Origin: Herpetosiphon geysericola
GTDB lineage: Bacteria > Chloroflexota > Chloroflexia > Chloroflexales > Herpetosiphonaceae
Reading direction: 5' to 3'
DNA: 64,000 bases
NCBI RefSeq assembly: GCF_001306135.1
Contig: NZ_LGKP01000007.1
Location: 1 to 64,000, forward strand
Shown: positions 43,838-53,464 of the stretch, in pieces
Layout of the letters: each line of letters starts with the position of its first letter
Numbering within the stretch: the stretch's first letter is position 1
The notes under the pieces: generated by a model
What the model was told of the DNA's origin: nothing
Seen by the model: the letters and a program-made list of their open reading frames with translations, nothing else
The model's database searches: none
Program-made: the position numbers and the translations under genes

Positions 43838-46789
43838 TTACTTCGAGGCCCAAGGCAGATAAATCTGATGGGTTGCACCAGCAGGTGTGGTTGCAGTTGG
43901 CGTCTGGCTTGGCGTAATCGTAATCGTGCCAACTGGAATCGTTGCGGTTGGGGTGTTGGTTGCGGTTGGAACAGCTGTGGTTGGCACTGCTGTGGTTGGC
44001 ACTGCTGTGGTTGGATTCGTAACCGTTGCCGTTGGCGTGTTGGTCGCTGGCTCGGTCGTTGCCGGATCGGGCGTAGTGCTTGGCGTAGCCGTATCGGTTA
44101 CGGTTGGCACAACCTCGGTTGCGGTTGGCGTGTTGGTCGGCATATCGGTTGCAGTTGGCACAACTTCAGTCGCAGTTGCAGTATTCGTCGGCGGGGTGGT
44201 TGCTGTATTCGTCGCTGTGTTGGTTGGCGTGTTGCTTGGCGTATTCGTCGGCGTATTGGTTGGGTTGCCAACCGTCGCGGTTGGGGTTGCTTGAGCACTG
44301 CCGGGCACAACATTCGCATTGGTTGTCAGATAGATTTGATCAAACCGAAACCCATCTTCGCGCATCCAAAGATTCAAGGTATGCACGCCTGCACTAGGAA
44401 TATTAATTGTTGAAACAGGGCCATCGGTTGTATCGCGAAACCACTGCCAGCTACCATGGGTTGCCAACGACATCTTATCTGATGTGCTTGATTGCTGACC
44501 ATTTAAGCCAACATGCACCGAATTATCGCCGCCACTATCAGCCCAAGCCCGCAGCCAAACATAGTAGGTGCCAGGCGTGGTGAATTTAATCCGATAATCA
44601 AGTTGGGGAGCGCGAGTTGTATAGTTGGTATCCGAAAGCGTGCCTGTATTTGGCATCACCGCCAAATACCCAATACCATTGAAGCCAGTGTGATCAATAT
44701 CGTTGCGGGCTTGCCATGCCCACTGGCCACGAGCAAGATTGCCATGCAGTTGCTCCGAATCGAAACTGACTTGACCATTGGTTTCGAGATGGGCATTTTC
44801 GTCAGCGGCAAGGCCTGGGTTATAAATTTCGGTCGTATTTGCTTGGCTAAAGCCTGAAACCGTGCCACCACCAGCAATATAAATCCGTCCGCCGTTAATC
44901 ACTGGGAAGATGCCATGACGCGCGGTTGGCATCGGCGTGCCAAGTCGCCAACGGTTGAGAATCGGATTATAAATATCAACCCGATCGTAGACATTACCCG
45001 TCACTGCGCCAGCGCCATCAAACGTTTCGCCGCCAAAAATATAGAACTCGCCATCATAATAAACGGCCTTACCCATGCCGCCACGAGCTTGGGGCAACGG
45101 CGCAATCATTGAATCGGTCATGCTTGAGCGCCATGAATTGGTCGCAGGATCATAAATTTGGACAGTATCAAAGCCGTTGGCAACATTATTACCATCGCCA
45201 CTGCCCGGCCCGCGCCCACCAAAAACATACAATTTGCTGCCATCAGTCGCCGAAGCAGCATGATTGCGACCTCGCGGCATTGGCGCTACTTCGGTCCAGC
45301 TATTGGCCAGCGGATCATAGCGCGCCACGCGGGTGGTCGTGCTGCCATTGACAATCCCGCCAGCAACATAGACATAGCCGTTGATCACCGCCGAGGAGCT
45401 TGCCCCAGCAGCAAACGGCATATTAGCGCCCATGGTCCATGTATTGTTGGCTGGATTATAAATTTGCACCATGCCATCACTACCGTTATCGAGGCCACCA
45501 AACAGATAGAACTTGCCGTTGATCACTTCAGCAGCGTGATGGTTGCCGCGCAACGCCCGTTGGGTCAAGGTCGTGGTTGGGCTATAGGTTCCGGTCGTTA
45601 GGTTATAGCGCAAGGTTGCAGCGTTGCCTTGGCCAACCACATACATTTTATTGCCGATGATGCCTGTAGCGACCTCGCCAAGCGCAACGGGCATATTGGC
45701 GTTGGTTTCCCATGAATCGGGCAAGGTACCAATCCATGTGGTATCTGTTTGGCCGTAGCCACCGCCAGTCGTCACCACCAATTTGTTATCCCAAACATCG
45801 GCAACCGGGGTTTTACGATAGGCTGGCAACGAAACCAACTTCATCCAAACATCGCTTTTGGGGTCGTACATCAGCACATCAGCAGAAGCAAGCCCGCTGG
45901 TACCACCGTTAATCGAGCCACCGATGACCAATAAGCGCCCACGATAGCCGAAGGTTGACGATGAGGTGTGGCCTTTGGCGATGGGCATATCGGCAACACG
46001 GGTCCAAGTGTCGGTCGCTGGATCATAGCGATCAACCTCGGCCTGATTGGCTGATTCTTCGGCCTTGCCATGTTGGCCACCGACCGCATAGATTTTGCCA
46101 TCGACTACGCCAGCAGCGGTGTGGTTGCGGGGGTTTGGCATGGGTGCACGCGCAACCCAGGTTGGGTTGGCGAGGCTCAAATCGAGCATATAGTGATCGC
46201 CGAAATCAGTATCATCAAAAACCCCAGCGGTACGCACTGCGCCGCCGAAGAAATAGATTTTACGATTAACGATCGACGCACCAGCGCCACCACGGGCAAT
46301 TGGCAAATCGATGCCCCGGCTCCACGTATTCGTAAGCGTGTTCAACTTCCAAACGTGGTTGGTGCTACCGCCAGGATTGTTGCCCGCATAGCCGCCCAGC
46401 ACATAAATATCGGTACCATCGGCTACAACTGGCGCATGGCTAATAGCTTCAGGAATATTAGCGATGCGTTGCCACGTATTACTGGCCAAATCATAGACAT
46501 CGACCAAACTCGTAGCATTAATTTGAGTACAGCAACTTATAAAGCCGCCGATCACATACAACTTACCATTAACAAAGACCCCTTGCGATTCAAAGCGCGG
46601 TTGGGGTACAGTTGCGCCATCTTGCCAACTGAACATCGTTGTGGTGGCGCTGGTGGCGACAGCCTGTGGTTGGGCAGTTTGGGCCTTGGCCTGCGCCTGA
46701 ACCAAGAACCCCGTGAGCAGCAAGGTCAGCAGTAGCACGCCGCTGAGGCAGCGGGCCAGCAACTCCCTTGAACGAGCGAAAAAGACCAT
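43838..46789 (-). CDS. Secreted Kelch-repeat protein with carbohydrate-binding-like domain and C-terminal tag
   Basis: About 983 residues. Signal peptide ([20 protein letters not shown], cleaved after AQAKA). About ten Kelch repeats, each with a GG doublet and a downstream W (e.g. KLYVIGGF ... [11 protein letters not shown]), form one or two beta-propellers (about 40-650). A CBM-like jelly-roll follows ([21 protein letters not shown] ... [17 protein letters not shown]), then a long Thr-Pro-Asn-Thr/Val-Pro-Thr linker, then [10 protein letters not shown]. Probably extracellular, binding glycans or protein. ATG 46789 follows GGAGGA; the frame to 46864 is not signal-like. Confidence 0.88.
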   Translation of the reverse strand: MVFFARSRELLARCLSGVLLLTLLLTGFLVQAQAKAQTAQPQAVATSATTTMFSWQDGATVPQPRFESQGVFVNGKLYVIGGFISCCTQINATSLVDVYDLASNTWQRIANIPEAISHAPVVADGTDIYVLGGYAGNNPGGSTNHVWKLNTLTNTWSRGIDLPIARGGAGASIVNRKIYFFGGAVRTAGVFDDTDFGDHYMLDLSLANPTWVARAPMPNPRNHTAAGVVDGKIYAVGGQHGKAEESANQAEVDRYDPATDTWTRVADMPIAKGHTSSSTFGYRGRLLVIGGSINGGTSGLASADVLMYDPKSDVWMKLVSLPAYRKTPVADVWDNKLVVTTGGGYGQTDTTWIGTLPDSWETNANMPVALGEVATGIIGNKMYVVGQGNAATLRYNLTTGTYSPTTTLTQRALRGNHHAAEVINGKFYLFGGLDNGSDGMVQIYNPANNTWTMGANMPFAAGASSSAVINGYVYVAGGIVNGSTTTRVARYDPLANSWTEVAPMPRGRNHAASATDGSKLYVFGGRGPGSGDGNNVANGFDTVQIYDPATNSWRSSMTDSMIAPLPQARGGMGKAVYYDGEFYIFGGETFDGAGAVTGNVYDRVDIYNPILNRWRLGTPMPTARHGIFPVINGGRIYIAGGGTVSGFSQANTTEIYNPGLAADENAHLETNGQVSFDSEQLHGNLARGQWAWQARNDIDHTGFNGIGYLAVMPNTGTLSDTNYTTRAPQLDYRIKFTTPGTYYVWLRAWADSGGDNSVHVGLNGQQSSTSDKMSLATHGSWQWFRDTTDGPVSTINIPSAGVHTLNLWMREDGFRFDQIYLTTNANVVPGSAQATPTATVGNPTNTPTNTPSNTPTNTATNTATTPPTNTATATEVVPTATDMPTNTPTATEVVPTVTDTATPSTTPDPATTEPATNTPTATVTNPTTAVPTTAVPTTAVPTATNTPTATIPVGTITITPSQTPTATTPAGATHQIYLPWASK
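43893..44280. repeat. Long tandem repeat coding the Thr/Pro linker of the Kelch protein
   Basis: About 390 bases of imperfect repeats, including GCTGTGGTTGGCACT copies at about 43970-44013 and GTTGGCGTGTTGGTTG-like units. They code Asn-Thr-Pro-Thr and Ala-Val-Pro-Thr-Thr strings. Expected to vary in copy number. Confidence 0.8.
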
Positions 46790-47249
46790 AGAAATAAATC
46801 CTCCGCGAAGCTTAACAACGACAATCTCTAGTAGAATAAAAAAAGGACAACGGGCTAAACACAATAAAGCTCAGGCAAGATCGCCCGTGATCTGGCCTGA
46901 TCATCTCATGGCAGCGATAATACCACGCTTTAGGGCTGATCCCCATAGTACTTTGGGCGTGGTTCGCCAGGACTTTGCTCATTAATCAATCCAACAAACG
47001 GTTAATAATGGGGGATATTAAGTGCAAAAGTGTCAAGACTTACGTTGGATGAAGGGGCTAAAATAGCGCGTTAGATTGATTACAACGTGACTAGTACCCC
47101 AAAAGTCCTAGGTATTACTATTTACAAATTCCTCTAGACACCCTGTCTATCCTATGCTAAGATGAGCCACCACAATTCGTCCAAAGCACAACGTTGGGTC
47201 TGTACCATGAAGAGGAGCGCTCCATCGGCAATCCAAAGGAGCAAATGGC
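46790..47249. other. 460-base gap between the divergent Kelch and HTH-protein genes
   Basis: No protein-like frame, RNA gene or member of the dispersed word families was recognised. It must hold both divergent promoters. The only structured item noted is TAGACA-CCC-TGTCTA at 47135-47149. AAAGGAG before ATG 47250 is the ribosome-binding site of the plus-strand gene. Confidence 0.5.
47135..47149. promoter_or_regulatory. Small inverted repeat upstream of the motility module
   Basis: TAGACA and TGTCTA around CCC, about 100 bases before the first gene of the module. Possibly an operator, but too short to be sure. Confidence 0.3.
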
Positions 47250-47588
47250 ATGCAATTTGATCGAGCGGGTAAACGTGCCAGCAAACTGATCAATGATTAT
47301 CAACTCACCGACGAGGAGATACACCAAATTATCGCCTCGGCGCGGATCAACCTTGCCACCTTCGACCCTGACTACAAAACCAACGTCACGCAACTTGCTC
47401 ACGAGTTGAGCAAAAGTCGGCCAACGATATATGGCTGGGCGGATCGTGCGATAGTTGCCACAATTGATTCGCTGCGGAATATCCGAACGGGGCGACCGCC
47501 GAAAGAAGCCCGCAGCCGCTTAAAACGGCTACGCGCGCGACCAACGGCACGATTACGGCGACGATCCTCGGATTCTTCATTCTCGTAG
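47250..47588 (+). CDS. Small HTH-like protein with basic AT-hook-like tail
   Basis: 112 residues. Helical N-terminus (YQLTDEEIHQIIASARINL), a helix-turn-helix-like stretch (VTQLAHELSKSRPTIYGWADR), then TGRPPKE, which resembles an AT-hook core, and an Arg-rich tail. Likely DNA-binding (inference). No named family. AAGGAG before ATG. It begins a co-directional series with two roadblock genes, a GTPase and a PATAN-domain gene, 21 bases before the first roadblock gene, so it may regulate them. Confidence 0.65.
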   Translation: MQFDRAGKRASKLINDYQLTDEEIHQIIASARINLATFDPDYKTNVTQLAHELSKSRPTIYGWADRAIVATIDSLRNIRTGRPPKEARSRLKRLRARPTARLRRRSSDSSFS

Positions 47589-47609
47589 TTCGAAGGAGAG
47601 CACACCTCC

Positions 47610-47975
47610 ATGAGCAAGACACTGCGTGATGTGCTAAACCAATTTCGCACACTGGAAAACGTAGAACTCGCTGCGGTTGCAGGAACCGACGGCCTGTTAA
47701 TTGAAAGCTCGGCCCGTTCTGGGGTTGATGTTGACGCGATCTGCGCGGTAGCATCGAATGGCTTGGCCATGGCCGAAGCGCTTGGTCGCGAAATCAACAA
47801 AGGTGGCTCGGTGCAAACTGTGCTCGAATACGATCAAGGCTTGATCCTACTCGAACCAGTCAGCAGCGATGCCATGCTGGTCGTGCTAACCAGTTCGCGC
47901 GAACTGTTAGGTAAGTTACGCTATATGGCCCAAGCACACCGCGCCCACTTAGATGCAGCGCTCGCCGCTATCTAA
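47610..47975 (+). CDS. Roadblock/LC7-domain protein
   Basis: 121 residues, a single roadblock domain: TLRDVLNQFRTLENVELAAVAGTDGLLIES, then ICAVASNGLAMAEALGREIN and a GLILLEPVSSDAMLVVLTSS strand. Roadblock proteins such as MglB act as GTPase-activating and polarity partners of MglA-type GTPases. An MglA-like GTPase is encoded 0.7 kb downstream, so it is a likely MglB-like partner. AAGGAG precedes the ATG. Confidence 0.87.
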   Translation: MSKTLRDVLNQFRTLENVELAAVAGTDGLLIESSARSGVDVDAICAVASNGLAMAEALGREINKGGSVQTVLEYDQGLILLEPVSSDAMLVVLTSSRELLGKLRYMAQAHRAHLDAALAAI

Positions 47976-48039
47976 GCTGCTAACAGGCTATTTTTGGTAA
48001 AATAACCAAGAAAGCATGTTATATTGGAACGTCCTGTGC

Positions 48040-48045
48040 TATAAT
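48040..48045 (+). promoter_or_regulatory. -10 box of an internal promoter in the motility module
   Basis: Perfect TATAAT, 66 bases before the second roadblock gene, in the 136-base gap after the first. The -35 region (TGTTAT at 17 bases) is poor. Confidence 0.4.
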
Positions 48046-48111
48046 GAGCCGTAATCGCTCGTCTTTGCTTGGAAAATACTTCGCACTCCAGACCATGGAT
48101 AGGTGGCACGT

Positions 48112-48606
48112 ATGGATCCACAACTAGCAAGTTTAATTGTTCCGCCAGAGGAAGTCGCCCATATTGACGAATGTTTAGCGCGCCTTGTGGAAGACACTGG
48201 CGGTAACTATGCGTTGCTGCTCGACAAAAGTGGCCAGGTAATTGCCGCGTCGGGTGATGGCAATCGCCAAGATACCACGGCCTTGGGCGCGTTGATCGCC
48301 GGATCGTTCGCCTCATCTCAACAGATCGCGAAGCTCTTGCGTGAGAAGGATTTCCGCATGCTCTTGCAACAAGGCGTGCGCGAAAATCTCTTTATCGCCT
48401 TGATCGATGACCAATGGATTCTAACCATTATTTTCAATAAGGGTACCCACATTGGGCTGGTGAAGGTCTTGACCAAAAAGGCGACCGAAGAACTCGCCTC
48501 CGTCTTGGAGCGCGTGCGGAAGCAACACAAATCGCGAGATGAAGTGTTGGGGAGCAATTTCCGTACTTCCATGGAAGATACGATTGATTTGCTTTTCCGC
48601 GACTAG
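48112..48606 (+). CDS. Second roadblock-domain protein
   Basis: About 164 residues. Roadblock-like core: HIDECLARLVEDTGGNYALLLDKSGQVIAASGDG, ALGALIAGSFASSQQIAKLL, ENLFIALIDDQWILTIIFN, with an added charged C-terminal helix (LASVLERVRKQHKSRDEVL) absent from the first copy. ATG 48112 follows GATAGG; a GTG at 48103 is possible. Probably partners with the downstream GTPase. Two different roadblock proteins beside one GTPase allow heterodimers or two regulatory inputs (inference). Confidence 0.83.
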   Translation: MDPQLASLIVPPEEVAHIDECLARLVEDTGGNYALLLDKSGQVIAASGDGNRQDTTALGALIAGSFASSQQIAKLLREKDFRMLLQQGVRENLFIALIDDQWILTIIFNKGTHIGLVKVLTKKATEELASVLERVRKQHKSRDEVLGSNFRTSMEDTIDLLFRD

Positions 48607-48682
48607 CTCGCTTCGGCTGCGCTAGTCGGTTGCTGTCTGGGGTTTTTTAGCATACGCTTCAGACTATGTTTTGAGAGGACCT

Positions 48683-49258
48683 ATGGCGATTATCAACGTA
48701 GGGGTTCGCGAAATTCACTGTAAAATTGTCTATTATGGCCCCGGTATGTGTGGCAAAACGACCAATTTGCAGTATATTCACAGCCAAGTACCCCGCGAAG
48801 CAAAAGGCGATCTATTGTCGATTGCAACCGAGACCGAACGCACGCTCTTTTTTGATTTTCTACCGCTCGACCTCGGCAAGGTGCGCGGTTTTTCAACCCG
48901 TTTCCATCTGTATACGGTTCCCGGCCAGATTTTGTACGAACGCACCCGCGTCGCCGTGCTCAATGGGGCCGATGGGGTGGTGTTCGTCGCCGACTCGCAA
49001 CGCGATAAGCTCCAAGAAGATATTAAGAGCTTGCAAGAGTTGGCCCGCAATATCACACGCCAAAACAAAAAGTTCAGCGAATTCCCTATCGTATTGCAAT
49101 ATAATAAACGCGATATGCCCGGCGCATTACCAACCCCCGTCATGGATAAATATTTAAATCCACTGGGCTGGCAACGTTATGAAGCCGTCGCAACTACTGG
49201 CGTAGGGGTGTTTGATACGCTCAAAGCCATTAGTAAACTCGTGATTAGCAAACTCTAA
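48683..49258 (+). CDS. mglA: MglA-like small Ras-family GTPase
   Basis: 191 residues. P-loop GPGMCGKTTN (residues 19-28), switch region ATETERTLFFDFLPLD, TVPGQILYERTR (Pro-Gly-Gln in place of Asp-x-x-Gly, as in MglA proteins), and the guanine-specificity motif NKRD. MglA sets the leading cell pole and drives gliding in Myxococcus. In a multicellular gliding filament it may control direction of movement (inference). ATG 48683 follows AGAGG. Neighbours (two roadblock proteins, PATAN protein) fit. Confidence 0.9.
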   Translation: MAIINVGVREIHCKIVYYGPGMCGKTTNLQYIHSQVPREAKGDLLSIATETERTLFFDFLPLDLGKVRGFSTRFHLYTVPGQILYERTRVAVLNGADGVVFVADSQRDKLQEDIKSLQELARNITRQNKKFSEFPIVLQYNKRDMPGALPTPVMDKYLNPLGWQRYEAVATTGVGVFDTLKAISKLVISKL

Positions 49259-49312
49259 ACCATGTCTCAACTGGCAGCTCTGTCTGCCAGTTATTGTCCG
49301 TAGGATCACCGT

Positions 49313-50119
49313 ATGGCACTTGAAGGTAATCTGCGAGATCTAAGTATCGCCGACCTGATTCAACTCGTTGATTTGAGTAAAAAAACAGGCGCAACTCATA
49401 TTCAAGCGCTGCAAGGCGATGAATCGGTTGAGGGCTACCTGTATTTTCGTGATGGCCGGATTACTGGTGCAACGCTTGGCAATTTGGAGCCGCTTGAGGC
49501 TGCCCTGACTTTCTTCACCTTCCACGAAGGTCAGTTCCGCTTCTATGAGCAAACCCCACCACCGCCAACAATTACTTCCTCCAACGAGATGATCATTATG
49601 GAAGGCATCGATCGCCAGGATCGCTGGGCCGAAATTGAAAAGTATGTGCCAAATACCAATGTGGTGCTGCGCTTGGTCCAAAATCCCGATACTGGTTCGC
49701 GAGATATTAATCTCGCTGCCGATGAGTGGCGCGTGCTCACAATGATCAATGGCAAAAATAGCGTTGCCTTGATCGCCGAACGCACTGGGTTAGGCTGGTT
49801 TCGCTCGTGCGAAATTGTGGTTAACTTGCTGCGCAATGGCTTGATCGAGAAAAAAGAGGTCAATCTGGCTGAATCGTTGTTTCCTCAATTTGAGGAGATG
49901 GCCCGTGGAGCCTTAGGCAATTCAGCTAGCGTCTTGCTTTCTGAGGCCTATCGCCGCGTTGGCATCGAGCCAACCGCCAATAATGCCACCAACGAGCAAG
50001 TCCATGCTGCAATCTCTGCCTTCGAGGAGTCGATTCGGCTGTTGGTTGGCCGTCCAAACGCTGGTCAATTGGCCGATAAGTTGCGCGAACGAGCAGTGCG
50101 CATCCTTGGGAGCCGCTAA
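49313..50119 (+). CDS. DUF4388/PATAN-domain protein
   Basis: 268 residues. N-terminal PATAN/DUF4388 domain (MALEGNLRDLSIADLIQLVDLSKKTG; LYFRDGRITGATLG; ALTFFTFHEGQFRFYE), a middle winged-helix-like part (LTMINGKNSVALIAERTGLGWFRSCEIVVNLLRNGLIEKK), and a C-terminal helical domain (FPQFEEMARGALGNSASVLLSEAYRRVG). PATAN domains mediate contacts in signalling and motility systems of gliding bacteria and cyanobacteria. Last gene of the MglA module, with a terminator directly after. Confidence 0.85.
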   Translation: MALEGNLRDLSIADLIQLVDLSKKTGATHIQALQGDESVEGYLYFRDGRITGATLGNLEPLEAALTFFTFHEGQFRFYEQTPPPPTITSSNEMIIMEGIDRQDRWAEIEKYVPNTNVVLRLVQNPDTGSRDINLAADEWRVLTMINGKNSVALIAERTGLGWFRSCEIVVNLLRNGLIEKKEVNLAESLFPQFEEMARGALGNSASVLLSEAYRRVGIEPTANNATNEQVHAAISAFEESIRLLVGRPNAGQLADKLRERAVRILGSR

Positions 50120-50136
50120 GTTTCTTTTCCAAGCAA

Positions 50137-50170
50137 AACGCCCAGCAGCTTGCTGGGCGTTGTTTCTTTT
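50137..50170. terminator. Bidirectional terminator between the MglA module and metX
   Basis: Stem AACGCCCAGCA (50137-50147) / TGCTGGGCGTT (50151-50161), perfect over 11 pairs, followed by TGTTTCTTTTT. It lies between convergent operons. Confidence 0.9.
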
Positions 50171-51342
50171 TAGGCACTCAAGCTCGCAAGCCAATCGCTC
50201 AGCGGCGGGGTGAGTTGGCTATCTTCGAGCAAAAAGGCATCATGGCCTTTGGCGCTGTGAAAGGGATAATGCACAACGTTGCGGCCCGCTGCCTGTGCCG
50301 CTTGCCGAATAATTTCGCCATCACGCTCAGGGTAGAGCCAATCGCTACTCCAGGTCGCGACAAAAAACTGGGCTTGGGTGTTAGTAAAAGCTGCATCCAA
50401 GCCACCAGGCTGCTGGCTCAAATCAAAATAATCCATTGCTCGCGAAATCACTAAATAGCTATTGGCATCAAAGCGTTGCACAAACGAGCGGCCTTGATAA
50501 TCGAGATAGCTTTCAATCGCAAATTCTGGTTGATGGCTCCATTGCGGCCCTTGGCCTTGTTGCCAACGCCGATCGAATTTTTCTTCCAAGGCTTCGGCGC
50601 TGAGATAGCTGATGTGGCCGATGCGTCGCGCCGTTGCCAAGCCATTGACTGGGCCAGCAGTGCCATAATAATCGCCACCCCGCCAAGCGGGATCGCTGAC
50701 GATCGCTTGTCTACCAGCTGCACTCAAGGCCATGGCCATCGCCGATGAGCGGGCTGTAGTGGCCATGGCAATCACTCCACGGACGCGATCGCCCCAGCTT
50801 GCCGCCCATTCGAGCGCTTGCATGCCACCAAGCGAGCCACCAGCAACCGCTAGCAAACGTTCGATGCCGAGCGCATCAAGCAAACGCACTTGAGCTGCGA
50901 CCATATCGCCAATCGTCAGAACTGGAAAACGGCTGCCCCAATGCGTGCCAGTATGCGGGTGCAACGACGATGGCCCAGTTGAGCCACCGCAACCACCCAA
51001 AATATTCGAGCAAATTACAAAATAGCGTTCAGTATCAAAGGCTCGGCCAGGGCCGATAAACGGCTCGCACCAACCAGCTTTGCTATCGTGAACACTATAA
51101 CGGCCAGCGGCATGGGCATCGCCCGAAAGCGCATGGCACAGCAAAATCACATTTGAACGATCGGCATTCAGCGTGCCATAGGTTTCGTAGCTCAATTGCC
51201 ACGGCGCAGGAATCAAAGCGCCGCTCGCAGTGCGAAACGGCTCAGTGAAGATATGCACTTGGGGCGTTACAAAACCAACCGACCGTCCCCAAGCTGGTTG
51301 GGTAACGGTCGGTACATCGCCCAAGGTGACGGTATCGGTCAT
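50170..51342 (-). CDS. metX: Homoserine O-acetyltransferase
   Basis: Acetylates homoserine from acetyl-CoA to start methionine synthesis. About 390 residues, alpha/beta hydrolase fold. Nucleophile Ser in VAGGSLGGMQALEW, Asp in WSSDWLYP, His in AKGHDAFL. Also the family's CHALSGDAHAAG and GSTGPSSLHP. ATG 51342 follows AAGGAGG and overlaps the stop of the upstream 123-residue gene (ATGA). Whether acetyl- or succinyl-CoA is used cannot be proven from sequence, but metY beside it favours acetyl. Under SAM-I riboswitch control. Confidence 0.95.
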   Translation of the reverse strand: MTDTVTLGDVPTVTQPAWGRSVGFVTPQVHIFTEPFRTASGALIPAPWQLSYETYGTLNADRSNVILLCHALSGDAHAAGRYSVHDSKAGWCEPFIGPGRAFDTERYFVICSNILGGCGGSTGPSSLHPHTGTHWGSRFPVLTIGDMVAAQVRLLDALGIERLLAVAGGSLGGMQALEWAASWGDRVRGVIAMATTARSSAMAMALSAAGRQAIVSDPAWRGGDYYGTAGPVNGLATARRIGHISYLSAEALEEKFDRRWQQGQGPQWSHQPEFAIESYLDYQGRSFVQRFDANSYLVISRAMDYFDLSQQPGGLDAAFTNTQAQFFVATWSSDWLYPERDGEIIRQAAQAAGRNVVHYPFHSAKGHDAFLLEDSQLTPPLSDWLASLSA

Positions 51343-51710
51343 AGCCGCGTACCTCCTTGGCGCAAGCGGGCGGTTTGTTCGTGATAGTACCCGATGATCG
51401 CATCGACCATGCTTGAACCGCACTCAACTGCTTCCGCTGGTAAATCGCGGACGGCAGCTCCCAAATCAGCACAGCTAGCAGCCAATTCGGCAAGCATTCC
51501 ACTAACATCGGCCATGGTGCTGGAGGCAGGGGGCGTTGCTCCAGCTCGCTGCGGCACGGCGCGGAGTTGTGCCACAGCCCAGCGATTGTGGGCTACCAAT
51601 TGTTCAACTAACGGGGCTGGATTTGCCGCTTTGGCTTGGGCAAGCACTGTTGTTACAAACTCGCCATGAGCCGAGCGTAAAGGTTTGAGTAAATCATGAT
51701 TATGCGACAT
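51339..51710 (-). CDS. Hypothetical helical protein inside the methionine operon
   Basis: 123 residues, mostly Ala-rich helices (GEFVTTVLAQAKAANPAPLVEQLVAHNRWAVAQL; DVSGMLAELAASCADLGAAVRDL), with HNHD near the start and no membrane segment. No family recognised. It has its own AAGGAG site and shares four bases with metX, so it is translated with it. It lies 123 bases after metY, all behind one SAM-I riboswitch. A role in methionine or sulfur metabolism is inferred from position only. Confidence 0.75.
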   Translation of the reverse strand: MSHNHDLLKPLRSAHGEFVTTVLAQAKAANPAPLVEQLVAHNRWAVAQLRAVPQRAGATPPASSTMADVSGMLAELAASCADLGAAVRDLPAEAVECGSSMVDAIIGYYHEQTARLRQGGTRL

Positions 51711-51833
51711 CGGGAACTCCTTGGTCTGTGGATGCTCAGCAGTTGTTGAGCATCCACCCGTACATATTTCGGTTAGGGTCGCAACTCCCTGGCATGCAGC
51801 AGTTCAACACACTCTCACTGCTGGATCGAGCGA

Positions 51834-53114
51834 TTAAGCAAGGGCTTGTTCCAAATCGGCGAGAATATCGTCGATGGCTTCAGTACCCACTGACAAGCGG
51901 ACGTAATCGGCGGTCACCCCAGTTGCCAAGCGTTCTTCGTCGGTCAATTGTTGGTGCGTCGTGGTAGCTGGGTGAATCGCCAACGACTTCGAATCGCCAA
52001 TGTTTGCCAAGTGCGAGAACAGTTGCAACTTGTCGATAAAGCGGCGGCCAGCTTCCAAACCACCCTTGACCCCGAAGCCAATCAAGGCCCCAGCACCCTT
52101 GGGCAGGTATTTTTGGGCCAATTCGTATGATGGGTGGCCGGGCAAACCTGGGTAGTTGACCCATTCGACGTTCTTATGTTCGCTCAAGAACTTGGCCACA
52201 GCTGCGGTATTTTGGACGTGGCGCTCCAAGCGTAGGTGCAGGGTTTCTAAGCCTTGCAACAGCAAGAACGAGTTGAATGGGCTGAGACATGCGCCAAAGT
52301 CGCGCAGCAATTGGACCCGAGCTTTGAGAATGAAGGCTGGCGCGCCCAAATCGGCAAAACGCAAGCCGTGATACGATTGATCAGGCGTGGTGTATTGGGT
52401 AAAGCGTCCGCTAGCAGCCCAATCGAACTTGCCTGCATCAACAATCACCCCACCAATCGTCGTGCCATGACCACCAATAAATTTGGTTGCCGAGTGCACC
52501 ACGATATCTGCGCCGTGCTCGATTGGCCGCAACAAGAATGGGGTTGCAGCGGTGTTATCAACAATCAATGGCACGCCAACTTCATGGGCAATTTGGGCAA
52601 TCTTTTCAAAATCGGGAATTTGCAACTTTGGATTACCAATGCTTTCCAAGTAGAAAGCTTTGGTGCGTTCGTCAACCGCAGCGCGGAAGTTTTCTGGATC
52701 GGTTGCATCGACGAAGCGGGTTTCTACACCCCAACGTGGCAAGGTGTGGTGCAACAAGTTGTAGGTGCCACCATACAAGTTGGTTGCTGAAACAATGTTA
52801 TCGCCAGCTTCAGCCACATTCAAAATGGCGAAGGTTTCTGCTGCTTGGCCCGATGCTACGGCCAAAGCGCCAATCCCACCTTCGAGCAAAGCGATGCGTT
52901 GCTCGAACACATCGTTGGTTGGGTTCATAATCCGGCTATAGATGTTGCCAGGCTCGGCCAATGAGAACAGCGCCGCAGCATGCTCGGTATCGCGAAAGGC
53001 ATACGAGGTGGTTTGGTAAATTGGCACAGCCCGCGAACCAGTGGTTGGATCTGGCTTTTGACCACCGTGGAGCGCTAAGGTTTCGAATCGGGTGAATTGC
53101 ACTTCGTCTGCCAT
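51834..53114 (-). CDS. metY: O-acetylhomoserine sulfhydrylase (aminocarboxypropyltransferase)
   Basis: PLP enzyme making homocysteine from O-acetylhomoserine and sulfide. About 426 residues, the usual length for MetY (longer than MetB/MetC). PLP lysine in [40 protein letters not shown] and the C-terminal SLGGVESL-equivalent [17 protein letters not shown] are present. ATG 53114 follows AAGGAG by eight bases; the frame up to 53213 runs into the terminator hairpin of the riboswitch and is not coding. Confidence 0.96.
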   Translation of the reverse strand: MADEVQFTRFETLALHGGQKPDPTTGSRAVPIYQTTSYAFRDTEHAAALFSLAEPGNIYSRIMNPTNDVFEQRIALLEGGIGALAVASGQAAETFAILNVAEAGDNIVSATNLYGGTYNLLHHTLPRWGVETRFVDATDPENFRAAVDERTKAFYLESIGNPKLQIPDFEKIAQIAHEVGVPLIVDNTAATPFLLRPIEHGADIVVHSATKFIGGHGTTIGGVIVDAGKFDWAASGRFTQYTTPDQSYHGLRFADLGAPAFILKARVQLLRDFGACLSPFNSFLLLQGLETLHLRLERHVQNTAAVAKFLSEHKNVEWVNYPGLPGHPSYELAQKYLPKGAGALIGFGVKGGLEAGRRFIDKLQLFSHLANIGDSKSLAIHPATTTHQQLTDEERLATGVTADYVRLSVGTEAIDDILADLEQALA

Positions 53115-53198
53115 GATCAGGACTCCTTGTAGATAATCTTCAATGCTACGGTTGTTCCGATTCGCGCCATTGCGACCCCAGGCGACATCGCCTATGAA

Positions 53199-53227
53199 CA
53201 AAAAACCTCTCATCAGGTGATGAGAGG
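53199..53227 (-). terminator. Riboswitch expression-platform terminator
   Basis: Minus-strand stem CCTCTCATCA / TGATGAGAGG (plus 53218-53227 and 53206-53215) with a two-base loop, followed by TTTTTT. The CTCATC of its first arm is also complementary to the GATGAG of the aptamer's closing stem. Formation of P1 (SAM bound) and of an antiterminator are therefore mutually exclusive. It turns off metY-metX when SAM is high (family knowledge). Confidence 0.92.
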
Positions 53228-53266
53228 CTGTTAGTAACCATCGAAAGATAGGTTTGTGCGCCGCCC

Positions 53267-53370
53267 CTCATCTCCCAGAATCATTCTGTCGGAATTAGCA
53301 CCAGACCGAACATTGCTGCTCGCGGTTGCCGGGGTTTCATAGGGCCGATCCCTCCACCCCTCTGGATGAG
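53267..53370 (-). ncRNA. SAM-I (S-box) riboswitch aptamer
   Basis: On the minus strand it opens CTCATCCAGAGGGGTGGAGG and includes CGGCCCTATGAAACCCCGGC (the kink-turn/SAM core), then GGTGCTAATTCCGACAGAA, and closes GGGAGATGAG, which pairs with the opening CTCATC as P1. All hallmark segments of the S-box are present and in order. About 104 bases, directly upstream of a terminator and metY. Confidence 0.96.
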
Positions 53371-53464
53371 TTACGCAAGTGATATTTATTTGTATGCGCT
53401 ATTTATAACATAGTTAAACAGAATTGTCAAGAATCAATTTCAAGTTACTTAACAATCTTGCTCA

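Noticed and set aside
46070-46735. 221-residue plus-strand frame opposite the Kelch gene start
   Set aside because: Antisense to the Kelch repeats; its apparent regularity mirrors those repeats.
46865-47249. A riboswitch in the 385-base gap before the HTH protein
   Set aside because: No known aptamer core (GEMM, cobalamin, TPP, glycine) could be matched; only a short inverted repeat at 47135-47149 was noted.
53115-53213. N-terminal extension of metY
   Set aside because: The frame runs into the riboswitch terminator hairpin. ATG 53114 has a good AAGGAG site and starts where MetY homology begins.
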